NCBI GenBank assembly: GCA_030038035.1
Contig: JASHPP010000329.1
Coordinates: 1-5,785 of the forward strand
Length of the DNA stretch: 5,785 nucleotides
Reading direction: 5' to 3'
Source: Trebonia sp.
GTDB lineage: Bacteria > Actinomycetota > Actinomycetes > Streptosporangiales > Streptosporangiaceae
Shown here piece after piece: positions 1-4,943 of the stretch. A program made the position numbers and the translations under genes. The notes beneath the pieces were generated by a model. The model ran no database searches. It was not told where the DNA came from and saw only the letters and a program-made list of their open reading frames with translations. Position 1 is the first letter of the stretch; each line of letters opens with the position of its first letter.

Positions 1-87
1 GTCCCGCGGGTACTGCTGCCCATAGCCCTGCCCGGGGTATTCCGCGTCTTCCCAAGGGGGCTCGCTGCCCCCGCGCCCGTATGTCAT
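1..87 (-). CDS. N-terminal fragment of a Gly/Pro/Tyr/Gln-rich protein, runs off left edge
   Basis: On the minus strand an ATG at 87-85 opens a frame that stays open to base 1, giving 29 residues that begin MTYGRGGSEPPWEDAEYPGQ and continue with more Gly, Tyr and Gln. A Shine-Dalgarno-like GGGGAG (99-94) lies six bases before this ATG. An in-frame ATG at 93 touches that site and is too close to be the start. Disordered Gly/Pro/Gln/Tyr-rich N-termini like this are common in actinobacterial membrane or envelope proteins, where they precede a transmembrane segment or a folded domain, but nothing visible here identifies the protein. It reads in the same direction as the toxin gene upstream and is separated from it by about 250 bp, so it probably has its own promoter. 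That a gene starts here is fairly sure; its function is unknown. Confidence 0.6.
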   Translation of the reverse strand, partial: MTYGRGGSEPPWEDAEYPGQGYGQQYPRD

Positions 88-209
88 GTGCATCTCCCCG
101 GTGCTGACTGACAAGGCGGGGAAAGCCCGAGCGGGAACGCGCCCCCGATTCCGGATGATCCACCCGGCTGCACACTGGCGCGCGACCGTGACAGAGCCGG
201 GTCTGGGTT

Positions 210-225
210 GTTGCGAGGATGTTAC
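210..225 (-). promoter_or_regulatory. Weak GlnR-box-like element upstream of the left-edge gene
   Basis: Minus strand reads GTAAC, six bases (ATCCTC), then GCAAC. This resembles one half of the actinobacterial GlnR binding pattern (roughly gTnAC-N6-GaAAC). A full site normally has a second pair, and I do not see a good one beside it. It lies about 120-140 bp upstream of the ATG at 87. A chance match is quite possible. Confidence 0.15.
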
Positions 226-233
226 GGAAAGTC

Positions 234-251
234 CCCTTCAGGGTGGAAGGG
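234..251 (-). terminator. Short hairpin downstream of the toxin gene, possible terminator
   Basis: CCCTTC (234-239) and GAAGGG (246-251) form a perfect 6-bp stem with a 6-base loop, about 90 bp beyond the toxin stop codon on the minus strand. There is no clear U-tract, so it is not a canonical intrinsic terminator, although actinobacterial terminators often lack one. The stem is short, so confidence is low. Confidence 0.22.
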
Positions 252-311
252 CCCAGCTCCTGACCTGCCGCCGCGAGGCCGTTCCGCGGGCCGCTGAGAG
301 CCCTGCCTGGA

Positions 312-347
312 ACCTGGCCGACCTAGCCGACCTAGCCGACCTAGCCG
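312..347. repeat. Four-copy 9-bp tandem repeat (ACCTAGCCG) over the toxin stop codon
   Basis: Three exact copies of ACCTAGCCG (321-329, 330-338, 339-347) follow one copy with a single change, ACCTGGCCG (312-320). Because the unit is nine bases, copy-number change keeps reading frames intact. On the minus strand each exact copy carries a TAG in the frame of the toxin gene, so the gene ends in three in-frame TAG codons spaced three codons apart (343-341, 334-332, 325-323). The variant copy has CAG at that place. Confidence 0.9.
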
Positions 348-1066
348 CTGACCTGCCGCCCTGCCAGCGCCTTCAGTACCGGTCGGAAATCGTAGGCCCC
401 CTGAGGCCCGGAAGAGCAGGCGCGGAGAGGCTCCGCGCGGCGTGCGTGGACCGCGGGGGCACCTAACGCGATGGCGCTGAAGGCGAGGGTGACGACCGGA
501 GTGCCGATCGCGGCTGCCATCTTGTGCGAGTGCTCGTCCACGCTTTCGAGCGTAGCGCTGTACAGGTACCGCACAGGCCCGCGCCGCGCTGGTTTGGCGG
601 CGCCTCCGCCGAGCAGGCGCCGCGAGCCTAAGCGCGGCCAGTAAGGCGATGGCGACTCCCGGCGCGGGTCAATCATGCGGAAGCGGTCCCGCGGCTCAAT
701 GCTTGCGATTCTCACCAGCCGCTGGCCCTCGGCCTCCTCAAGCTCCTCCATCATCAGCGGCAGCGCGGCGATGACAGACCCTATGGCGACTGCCAGGCCG
801 CGCATTCCCTCCTGGCGCTGTGTGTACCGGACGTGGTGCAGCCCGGACTTCTTGATCTCGTCGCACTCGCGTGGGTCGCTGAGCTGGGAGCGGTCCCGCG
901 TGATGAATACGTGGTAGCCAGCGCGCGCGGCGTCGGGCAGCACCTGACGGTCCTTCTTGCCCTTCCAGGAGACCTCAGAGACGTGCTCGACCTGGTGGCG
1001 CGGCAGGAGGTGCCGAAGCGGCTGTATGAGCTGGACGGCCGTGTCCTCGTCAACGAGGATCCGCAT
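341..1066 (-). CDS. PIN-like (DUF5615-type) toxin with a C-terminal extension
   Basis: The product is 241 residues. The N-terminus MRILVDEDTA carries an acidic cluster (Asp6, Glu7, Asp8), and FITRDRS around residues 54-60 places Asp58. These are the signatures of PIN-like proteins of the DUF5615 type, predicted metal-dependent RNases and VapC relatives. The recognisable domain runs to about residue 145, ending in DPRRESPSPYWPR. Members of this kind, such as the mycobacterial VapC45-like proteins, are usually only about 120-150 residues. The remaining ~90 residues are therefore extra. They include a hydrophobic stretch at about 184-206 and keep G/C-ending codons, so they look coding rather than random. 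The ATG shares its A with the stop of the upstream DUF433 gene (TAATG), with only AGGG two bases before it, so translation is probably coupled. PIN-like toxin is a confident call; nuclease activity and toxicity are inferred from the family. A fusion with another small gene, or loss of the original stop, could explain the tail. Confidence 0.8.
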   Translation of the reverse strand: MRILVDEDTAVQLIQPLRHLLPRHQVEHVSEVSWKGKKDRQVLPDAARAGYHVFITRDRSQLSDPRECDEIKKSGLHHVRYTQRQEGMRGLAVAIGSVIAALPLMMEELEEAEGQRLVRIASIEPRDRFRMIDPRRESPSPYWPRLGSRRLLGGGAAKPARRGPVRYLYSATLESVDEHSHKMAAAIGTPVVTLAFSAIALGAPAVHARRAEPLRACSSGPQGAYDFRPVLKALAGRQVSG

Positions 1067-1707
1067 TACCCTGCGGCCAGTTGCGCGGGGTCGTAGCTGT
1101 CGACGTAGCGGGCGAAGTCGAGGGCGTCCCGCGCCGCCTCTGGCGTCACCGACGGGTAGTAGTCGCCGATCTGCTCGGCGGGAACCCCGTCGCGCATGAG
1201 ACCGGCCACCGCGTCGTACGGCACCCTTGTCCCCTCGATGACCGGTGTGCCGCCCTGCGTCTCCGGGTCGACGGCCAGGAACGGGCGCGGACGGAGAAGG
1301 TCGGGCACCACCACTCCGGCGCGGACGGCGAAAGGCTCGATGACGTCACCGATAACCGCGACTAGCTGCAGCTGGCCGGGTTTGCTTCCCAGGTTCACGG
1401 TCTGGTCCGGGGTGATGACCTGGATGTTGCCGCGCTGGTCTGAGACCAGTTTGTAGGACGCGAGCGGCCCGGCCTCGCCGAGGTCACGGAGGCGGCCGAT
1501 TGCGGCTCGGATCTTCTGCAGCGACGCGTACTCGCGGAGCTTGACGCATGTTCGCAGCGCCAGCACGTCCTGGAAGGAGTACAGGGCGCGGGGCGCACTC
1601 GCGACCTCGGGCGCGAGCAGCGGGCCCGTCCTCGGGCTTCGCCAGTGGCGGAGCTGGTGCAGGGTCGCCCCGGAAAGCGCGGCGGCCATGTTCGTCGCAT
1701 ATGCCAC
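1066..1707 (-). CDS. MerR-type HTH plus DUF433 antitoxin-like protein (VapB45-like)
   Basis: I place the start at GTG 1707-1705, giving 213 residues, because GAGGGG (1720-1715) lies seven bases upstream. The frame is open further, to ATG 1809, but the extra residues look non-coding, and the next ATG (1689) lacks a ribosome site. Residues 1-~75 resemble a MerR-like winged helix: AALSGATLHQLRHWRSP, then LYSFQDVLALRTCVKLREYAS and a helical segment. The C-terminal part, about 143-205, is a DUF433 domain (PVIEGTRVPYDAVAGLMRDG, then a helix ending near DFARYVDSY). DUF433 proteins commonly precede PIN-like DUF5615 genes, and a HTH-DUF433 protein followed by a PIN-like protein matches the mycobacterial VapB45/VapC45 arrangement. 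The likely role is neutralising the downstream protein and repressing its own promoter. Family assignment is strong; the antitoxin role is inferred from gene order. Confidence 0.82.
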   Translation of the reverse strand: MAYATNMAAALSGATLHQLRHWRSPRTGPLLAPEVASAPRALYSFQDVLALRTCVKLREYASLQKIRAAIGRLRDLGEAGPLASYKLVSDQRGNIQVITPDQTVNLGSKPGQLQLVAVIGDVIEPFAVRAGVVVPDLLRPRPFLAVDPETQGGTPVIEGTRVPYDAVAGLMRDGVPAEQIGDYYPSVTPEAARDALDFARYVDSYDPAQLAAG

Positions 1708-1714
1708 TTTGTTG

Positions 1715-1720
1715 CCCCTC
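1715..1720 (-). promoter_or_regulatory. Ribosome binding site fixing the GTG start of the DUF433 gene
   Basis: The minus strand reads GAGGGG, then seven bases (CAACAAA), then GTG at 1707. This site favours the GTG over the upstream ATG at 1809 and the internal ATG at 1689, and the HTH begins directly after it. Confidence 0.6.
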
Positions 1721-1790
1721 TTTGTCCGGTTTCCTACCACGCATTGTCCTGCACGATATGCAAACGCGCGCATTTGACGCGCCGTTTCAT

Positions 1791-1805
1791 GTCTTGAAGT
1801 AAGAC
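1791..1805. promoter_or_regulatory. Inverted repeat GTCTT-N5-AAGAC, possible operator of the toxin-antitoxin operon
   Basis: GTCTT (1791-1795) and AAGAC (1801-1805) are perfect inverted repeats around GAAGT. They lie about 85-100 bp upstream of the GTG of the HTH-DUF433 protein, where a self-repressing antitoxin could bind. Five-base arms occur often by chance, so this is only a candidate. Confidence 0.22.
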
Positions 1806-1900
1806 GCAAGGCGTCGTTCTCAGCGGCGGAATCGGGTTAAGGCCACGGCCAGCGCTTCCACCTGGCTATATTAGAGCACGTGTTCGATGGATAAGCAGCC

Positions 1901-1918
1901 TGTCGCGGTGCTGCGACA
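1901..1918. repeat. Inverted repeat TGTCGC-N6-GCGACA
   Basis: Perfect 6-bp arms (1901-1906 and 1913-1918) flank GGTGCT. The repeat could form an RNA hairpin about 160 bp beyond the ychF stop and act in 3' end formation, or it could be a protein site. There is no T-tract on either side, so it is not a standard intrinsic terminator. Confidence 0.35.
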
Positions 1919-2007
1919 ATACTTCGGTGCGGAGCATCAAGGCGATCATGCGCGACGGCGCCCGGCGGATGGGACAGCAGCGCGATAATGGCGGAAACGC
2001 TCCGGAT

Positions 2008-2037
2008 TGCGGACCCCATGCGGACCCTGTGCGGACC
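2008..2037. repeat. Three direct copies of TGCGGACC at exact 11-bp spacing
   Basis: TGCGGACC begins at 2008, 2019 and 2030, each copy followed by three variable bases (CCA, CTG, GCG). The 11-bp phasing places the copies close to one turn of the helix, like a small iteron or operator array. The array lies 41-70 bp past the ychF stop codon. The last copy also forms GCGG-A-CCGC (2031-2039), an odd palindrome. Confidence 0.7.
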
Positions 2038-2077
2038 GCGGGGGATTGTGAGCCATGACCTGCGCGAATGCGGCTGA

Positions 2078-3169
2078 CTACACGTTGAAGCGGAACTCCA
2101 CCACGTCGCCGTCTCGCATGACGTAGTCCTTGCCCTCGATGCGCACCTTGCCGGCGGCGCGGGCGGCGACGATGGAGCCGGCGGCCATCAGGTCGCCGAA
2201 AGACACGATTTCGGCCTTGATGAAACCGCGCTGGAAGTCGGTGTGGATCACCCCGGCGGCCTCGGGTGCGGTCGCGCCGGCCGGGATCTCCCAGGCGCGG
2301 GTCTCCTTCGGCCCGGCGGTCAGGAACGTCTGCAGCCCGAGCGCGCGGAACCCGGCCGACGCGAGCTGGGCCAGCCCCGGCTCGCCCATCCCGGCCTCGG
2401 CGAGCAGCTCGGCGGCCTCGTCCTGCGGCAGCTCGGTCAGGTCGGCTTCGGTCTTCGCGTCGAGGAAGATCGCCTCGGCGGGCGCGACAAGCGAGGCGAG
2501 CTGCTTGCGCAGCCCCTCGTCCGCCAGGTCCGCGACGTCCATGTTGAACACGTAAAGGAACGGCTTGGCGGTCAGCAGGTGCAGCTCGCGCAGCGCCCGC
2601 AGCGAGATCCCGGCGGCCGCCGCGCCGGCGGACAGCGTCGTGCCGCTGTTCAGCACGTCCACAGCGGCGGTGGCCGCGGCGGTCACCTCGGCCCGTTCTG
2701 GATCCCTGCTGAATTTTGACTCTTTCACCAGGCGGGGCAGCGCCTTGTCGAGAGTCTGCAGGTCGGCGAGCATGAGTTCGGTCACGACCGTCTCGATGTC
2801 GCCTTCCGGGTCGGCCGAGCCCTCCACCCGGGCCACGTCGGGGTCGGCGAAGACGCGGACGACCTGGCAGATCGCGTCCGTCTCGCGGATGTGGCCGAGG
2901 AACTGGTTGCCGAGGCCCTGGCCCTGCGACGCGCCGCGGACCAGGCCGGCGATGTCGGTGAACCGCACGGAGGCGGGCACGATGCGCGCGCTGTGGTACA
3001 GCCCGGCGAGCGCGGCGAGCCGGGCATCGGGGACGCCGACGACGCCGACGTTGGGCTCGATCGTGGCGAACGGGTAGTTCGCGGCCAGCGCCCCGGCCCG
3101 GGTCAGCGCGTTGAACAGGGTGGACTTGCCGACGTTGGGCAGGCCGACGATGCCGATGGACAAACTCAC
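2078..3169 (-). CDS. ychF: YchF/OLA1-family redox-regulated P-loop NTPase
   Basis: YchF is a conserved cytosolic, ribosome-associated Obg-like NTPase that in studied members prefers ATP to GTP and affects translation and stress responses. The GTG at 3169 gives MSLSIGIVGLPNVGKST and 363 residues, the same length as E. coli YchF. The open frame extends to 3322, but that part overlaps the upstream gene. Visible parts are the P-loop GLPNVGKST (9-17), the switch II motif DIAGLVRGASQGQGLGNQ (from 72), the helical insert around 140-185, the G4-type motif NMDV (209-212), and a C-terminal TGS domain (about 280-363) ending DGDVVEFRFNV. The position of E. coli His114 appears to be Gln102 (AICQVVRVF), which I believe is usual in actinobacteria. 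The G4 motif in YchF is normally NxxE; here Val replaces Glu. The start follows the ThDP enzyme stop by 28 bp and has no ribosome site (see the separate entry). Identification is very secure. Confidence 0.97.
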   Translation of the reverse strand: MSLSIGIVGLPNVGKSTLFNALTRAGALAANYPFATIEPNVGVVGVPDARLAALAGLYHSARIVPASVRFTDIAGLVRGASQGQGLGNQFLGHIRETDAICQVVRVFADPDVARVEGSADPEGDIETVVTELMLADLQTLDKALPRLVKESKFSRDPERAEVTAAATAAVDVLNSGTTLSAGAAAAGISLRALRELHLLTAKPFLYVFNMDVADLADEGLRKQLASLVAPAEAIFLDAKTEADLTELPQDEAAELLAEAGMGEPGLAQLASAGFRALGLQTFLTAGPKETRAWEIPAGATAPEAAGVIHTDFQRGFIKAEIVSFGDLMAAGSIVAARAAGKVRIEGKDYVMRDGDVVEFRFNV

Positions 3170-3183
3170 AGAGGGTGAGTTTA
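3162..3183 (-). promoter_or_regulatory. Perfect inverted repeat and -10-like hexamer over the ychF start codon
   Basis: On the minus strand AAACTCAC (3182-3175), five bases (CCTCT), then GTGAGTTT (3169-3162) form a perfect 8-bp inverted repeat whose 3' arm begins with the GTG start of ychF. The same stretch contains TAAACT (3183-3178), a TANNNT -10 match ending 8 nt before the GTG. No Shine-Dalgarno sequence is seen in the 28-bp gap, which is C-rich. Two readings are possible. One is a promoter giving a leaderless ychF mRNA, with the palindrome as an operator over the -10. The other is a hairpin in a read-through mRNA that hides the start codon. No good -35 is visible. Confidence 0.45.
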
Positions 3184-3197
3184 GCGGCGGGCCGGGA

Positions 3198-4802
3198 TCA
3201 GAACTGCGCGGCGTACTGCGCGGTGTCGATCCGCGCCTCGATGACGAGCGGCCGCGTGCGCCGGAAATCGAGGGCCTTCTCCAGCCCGGCCACGCTGTCC
3301 ACCCGCACGCCGTCGCAGCCAAGCGACTCCGCCAGCGCGGGGATGTCGGTGCGGTCGACGCTGGTCGCGGTCAGCGGGTAGCCAAGCGACTGCTGGTGCA
3401 GCTCGATCCGGTTCAGGGTGCCGTCGGAGAACACGACGACCACGAGGCCAAGGCCGAGCCGGGACGCCACCGACAGCTCGGGCGCGGTCATCGCGAACCC
3501 GCCGTCGCCGGTCAGGCAGACGACCGGCGCGCCCGGCCTGGTCACGCCCGCCGCGATCGCCGCGGGCAGCCCGAACCCCATCGCGGACAGCCCGTTGGTG
3601 ATCAGCGTCTCGCGGGGCGCCCGCGCCACCCAGGCCTGCCCGGCCATGATCTTGTGCGACCCCACGTCGGCGGCCGCGATCGTGCCGGCCGGCGCGGCCT
3701 CGCGCACGGTCGTGACGACCTCGGAGGGGTTCAGCCGACCGGACGCGTAGCCGGCGTGCCAGGCGTCCCGCAGCGCGCCGCGGTGCGCGGCCACCTCGTG
3801 CGCGGTCCACCGCGGCGCGCCGGTCCAGTTCGCGTCGATCCAGGCGAGCGCGGCGGCCACGTTCCCGACGAGCTCGGTGACGGCGGGGTAGATCTGGTCG
3901 GTGTTCGGCGTGGTGTCCACGTGCAGCACCGGGGTGGCGACCTGCCACGGGGTGATCAGCTCGACGGGGTCGAAGCCCGCGGCGACGATCAGGTCCGCGC
4001 TGGCGAGCAGGTCCCAGATCACCCGGTACCCGGCCATGTCGAGCACGCCCGCGAAGTACGGGTGGTTCTCGCTGATCACGCCCTTGGCCATCGCGCCCGC
4101 CACCACGGGCAGGCCGGCCCGCTCGGCCAGCCGCGTCAGCGCCGCGGTCGCGCCGCAGCGCACCGCACCGCCCCCGGCGAGCAGCACCGGCCGCCGCGCG
4201 GCGCGGAGCCGCCGCACCGGGTCCTCGCCGTAGCAGTCGAGGGTGCCGGCGGCCGGGGCGAGCGGCGGGACTTTCCCGCCGATCCCGCTTTCCGGCACGG
4301 TCATTCCGAACGAATCCGCGGTGACTGTCAGGTGCACGGCCCCCGGCCGTTCGGCCGTGGCGGTGCGCAGGGCCCGGCGGATCACGGTGTCGGCCGACCG
4401 CGGTTCGAGCCGGGCGGTGAGCTTGGTGACCGGGGCGAACAGCCGGCCCTGGTCGACGAGCTGGTGCGTCCAGTACTGCTCGCGGGCGCTGTCCACCTGG
4501 CCGGAGATCGCCAGCAGCGGGACCCGGTCAAGCATGGCGCTCGCGACGCCGTTGAGCAGTGCGGTCGAGCCCGGGCCGAGCGTGGACAGGCACACGCCGA
4601 GCTGCCCTGTGCACATGGCCGCGCCCTCGGCCATGAACGCGGCGCTGCCCTCGCGGACGGCGGCGACCGTGGCAGGGCCCTGGTCGCGGGTCGCCTCGAT
4701 GAAGTCGACGACGGACTCCCCCGGGTACCCGAACACGTGCGTCACCCCCGCCTGGCGCAGATAGCCGGCCAGGACAGCAGCCACTGTTCGTTCGGTATCC
4801 AT
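3198..4802 (-). CDS. Thiamine-diphosphate-dependent enzyme, acetolactate-synthase-like
   Basis: The product is 534 residues with the three-domain layout of the acetolactate synthase/decarboxylase superfamily. The N-terminal pyrimidine-binding domain (about 1-170) carries the activating glutamate Glu51 in VREGSAAFMAEG and the glycine-rich STLGPGST. A central domain (about 190-325) follows. The C-terminal pyrophosphate-binding domain has NGLSAMGFGLPAAIAA and GDGGFAMTAPELSVA (GDG 432-434). Counting 24 residues past GDG reaches Ser459-Asp460, where acetolactate synthases usually have Asn-Asn and catabolic AlsS has Asn-Asp, so Asp460 is the likely metal ligand. Such enzymes decarboxylate a 2-keto acid and release or transfer the product; the substrate cannot be read from sequence. 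ATG 4802 has GGAGGGA (4817-4811) eight bases upstream. ychF follows 28 bp later and the MOCOS-like gene diverges upstream. No regulatory-subunit (ilvN-like) gene is adjacent, which argues against a housekeeping anabolic IlvB. Confidence 0.9.
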   Translation of the reverse strand: MDTERTVAAVLAGYLRQAGVTHVFGYPGESVVDFIEATRDQGPATVAAVREGSAAFMAEGAAMCTGQLGVCLSTLGPGSTALLNGVASAMLDRVPLLAISGQVDSAREQYWTHQLVDQGRLFAPVTKLTARLEPRSADTVIRRALRTATAERPGAVHLTVTADSFGMTVPESGIGGKVPPLAPAAGTLDCYGEDPVRRLRAARRPVLLAGGGAVRCGATAALTRLAERAGLPVVAGAMAKGVISENHPYFAGVLDMAGYRVIWDLLASADLIVAAGFDPVELITPWQVATPVLHVDTTPNTDQIYPAVTELVGNVAAALAWIDANWTGAPRWTAHEVAAHRGALRDAWHAGYASGRLNPSEVVTTVREAAPAGTIAAADVGSHKIMAGQAWVARAPRETLITNGLSAMGFGLPAAIAAGVTRPGAPVVCLTGDGGFAMTAPELSVASRLGLGLVVVVFSDGTLNRIELHQQSLGYPLTATSVDRTDIPALAESLGCDGVRVDSVAGLEKALDFRRTRPLVIEARIDTAQYAAQF

Positions 4803-4943
4803 GGGACCTTTCCCTCCGGCGGCCGGTCAGCGGGGAGCGGTTGCGCCGCCGTGTCCACGATAGTTAACAAGCGCAAAAGCGGTGCTTAACCGGTGCCTGG
4901 TCGAATTCGCGGTAGCCGAAGCGGACGTGATCGGGGCCATGCC
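4803..4943. promoter_or_regulatory. Divergent intergenic region between the ThDP enzyme and the PLP enzyme
   Basis: These 141 bp must carry the 5' ends of both genes. GGAGGGA at 4817-4811 (minus) is a strong ribosome site for the ThDP enzyme. GGGG at 4933-4936 is a weak one for the plus-strand gene. In the middle an AT-richer patch contains GTTAAC (4863-4868) and CTTAAC (4885-4890), starting 22 bp apart. They can be read as a direct repeat two helical turns apart or as GTTAA/TTAAC inverted arms, a possible shared operator. I cannot place convincing -35/-10 pairs. Confidence 0.4.

Larger units (their letters stand above)
88..340. other. Intergenic region between the toxin gene and the partial left-edge gene
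   Basis: No convincing gene is seen. A plus-strand frame of 126 codons covers it (86-466), but its residues look like random high-GC translation and it overlaps the toxin gene antisense. The region should hold the end of the toxin transcript and the promoter of the minus-strand gene at the left edge. It contains a 9-bp tandem repeat at its right end, a short hairpin at 234-251, and a GTAAC-N6-GCAAC element on the minus strand at 225-210. These are listed separately. Confidence 0.5.
1708..2077. other. Intergenic region between ychF and the toxin-antitoxin pair
   Basis: About 370 bp lie between the ychF stop and the GTG of the DUF433 gene, both on the minus strand. The region should hold the end of the ychF transcript and the promoter of the toxin-antitoxin operon. 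A minus-strand hexamer TATCGT (1758-1753) fits a TANNNT -10 pattern about 50 bases before the GTG, without a good -35. A near-palindrome around CACGTG is at 1874-1885. Inverted repeats at 1791-1805 and 1901-1918 and direct repeats at 2008-2037 are listed separately. Small plus-strand frames exist (for example ATG 1887 to TAA 1988, 33 codons) but lack ribosome sites. I see no supportable gene. Confidence 0.5.

Noticed and set aside
86..466. 126-codon plus-strand frame including a Leu-Ala-Asp repeat
   Set aside because: The Leu-Ala-Asp run is only the translation of the 9-bp tandem repeat. There is no ribosome site, and it overlaps the toxin gene and the left-edge gene antisense.
1708..1809. 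N-terminal extension of the DUF433 protein to ATG 1809
   Set aside because: GTG 1707 has a good ribosome site and the HTH starts just after it. The upstream 34 residues have no family resemblance and cover the likely promoter.
1887..1988. 33-codon plus-strand frame (MDKQPVAVLRQYFG...) and an overlapping frame reading SIKAIMRDGARRMGQQ
   Set aside because: Each looks briefly protein-like and together they could suggest a frameshifted remnant, but both are short, lack a ribosome site and match no family I recognise.
1837..2019. 60-codon minus-strand frame between ychF and the DUF433 gene
   Set aside because: No ribosome site, no recognisable domain, and it runs over the inverted and direct repeats.
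3170..3322. N-terminal extension of YchF to ATG 3322
   Set aside because: It would overlap the 3' end of the ThDP gene. Starting at GTG 3169 gives exactly the usual YchF N-terminus and length.
3111..4889. 592-codon plus-strand open frame covering the whole ThDP gene
   Set aside because: It is antisense to a gene with clear ThDP motifs, and its product is an Arg/Gly/Pro/His/Ala-rich string with no domain. Long antisense frames are expected in very GC-rich DNA.
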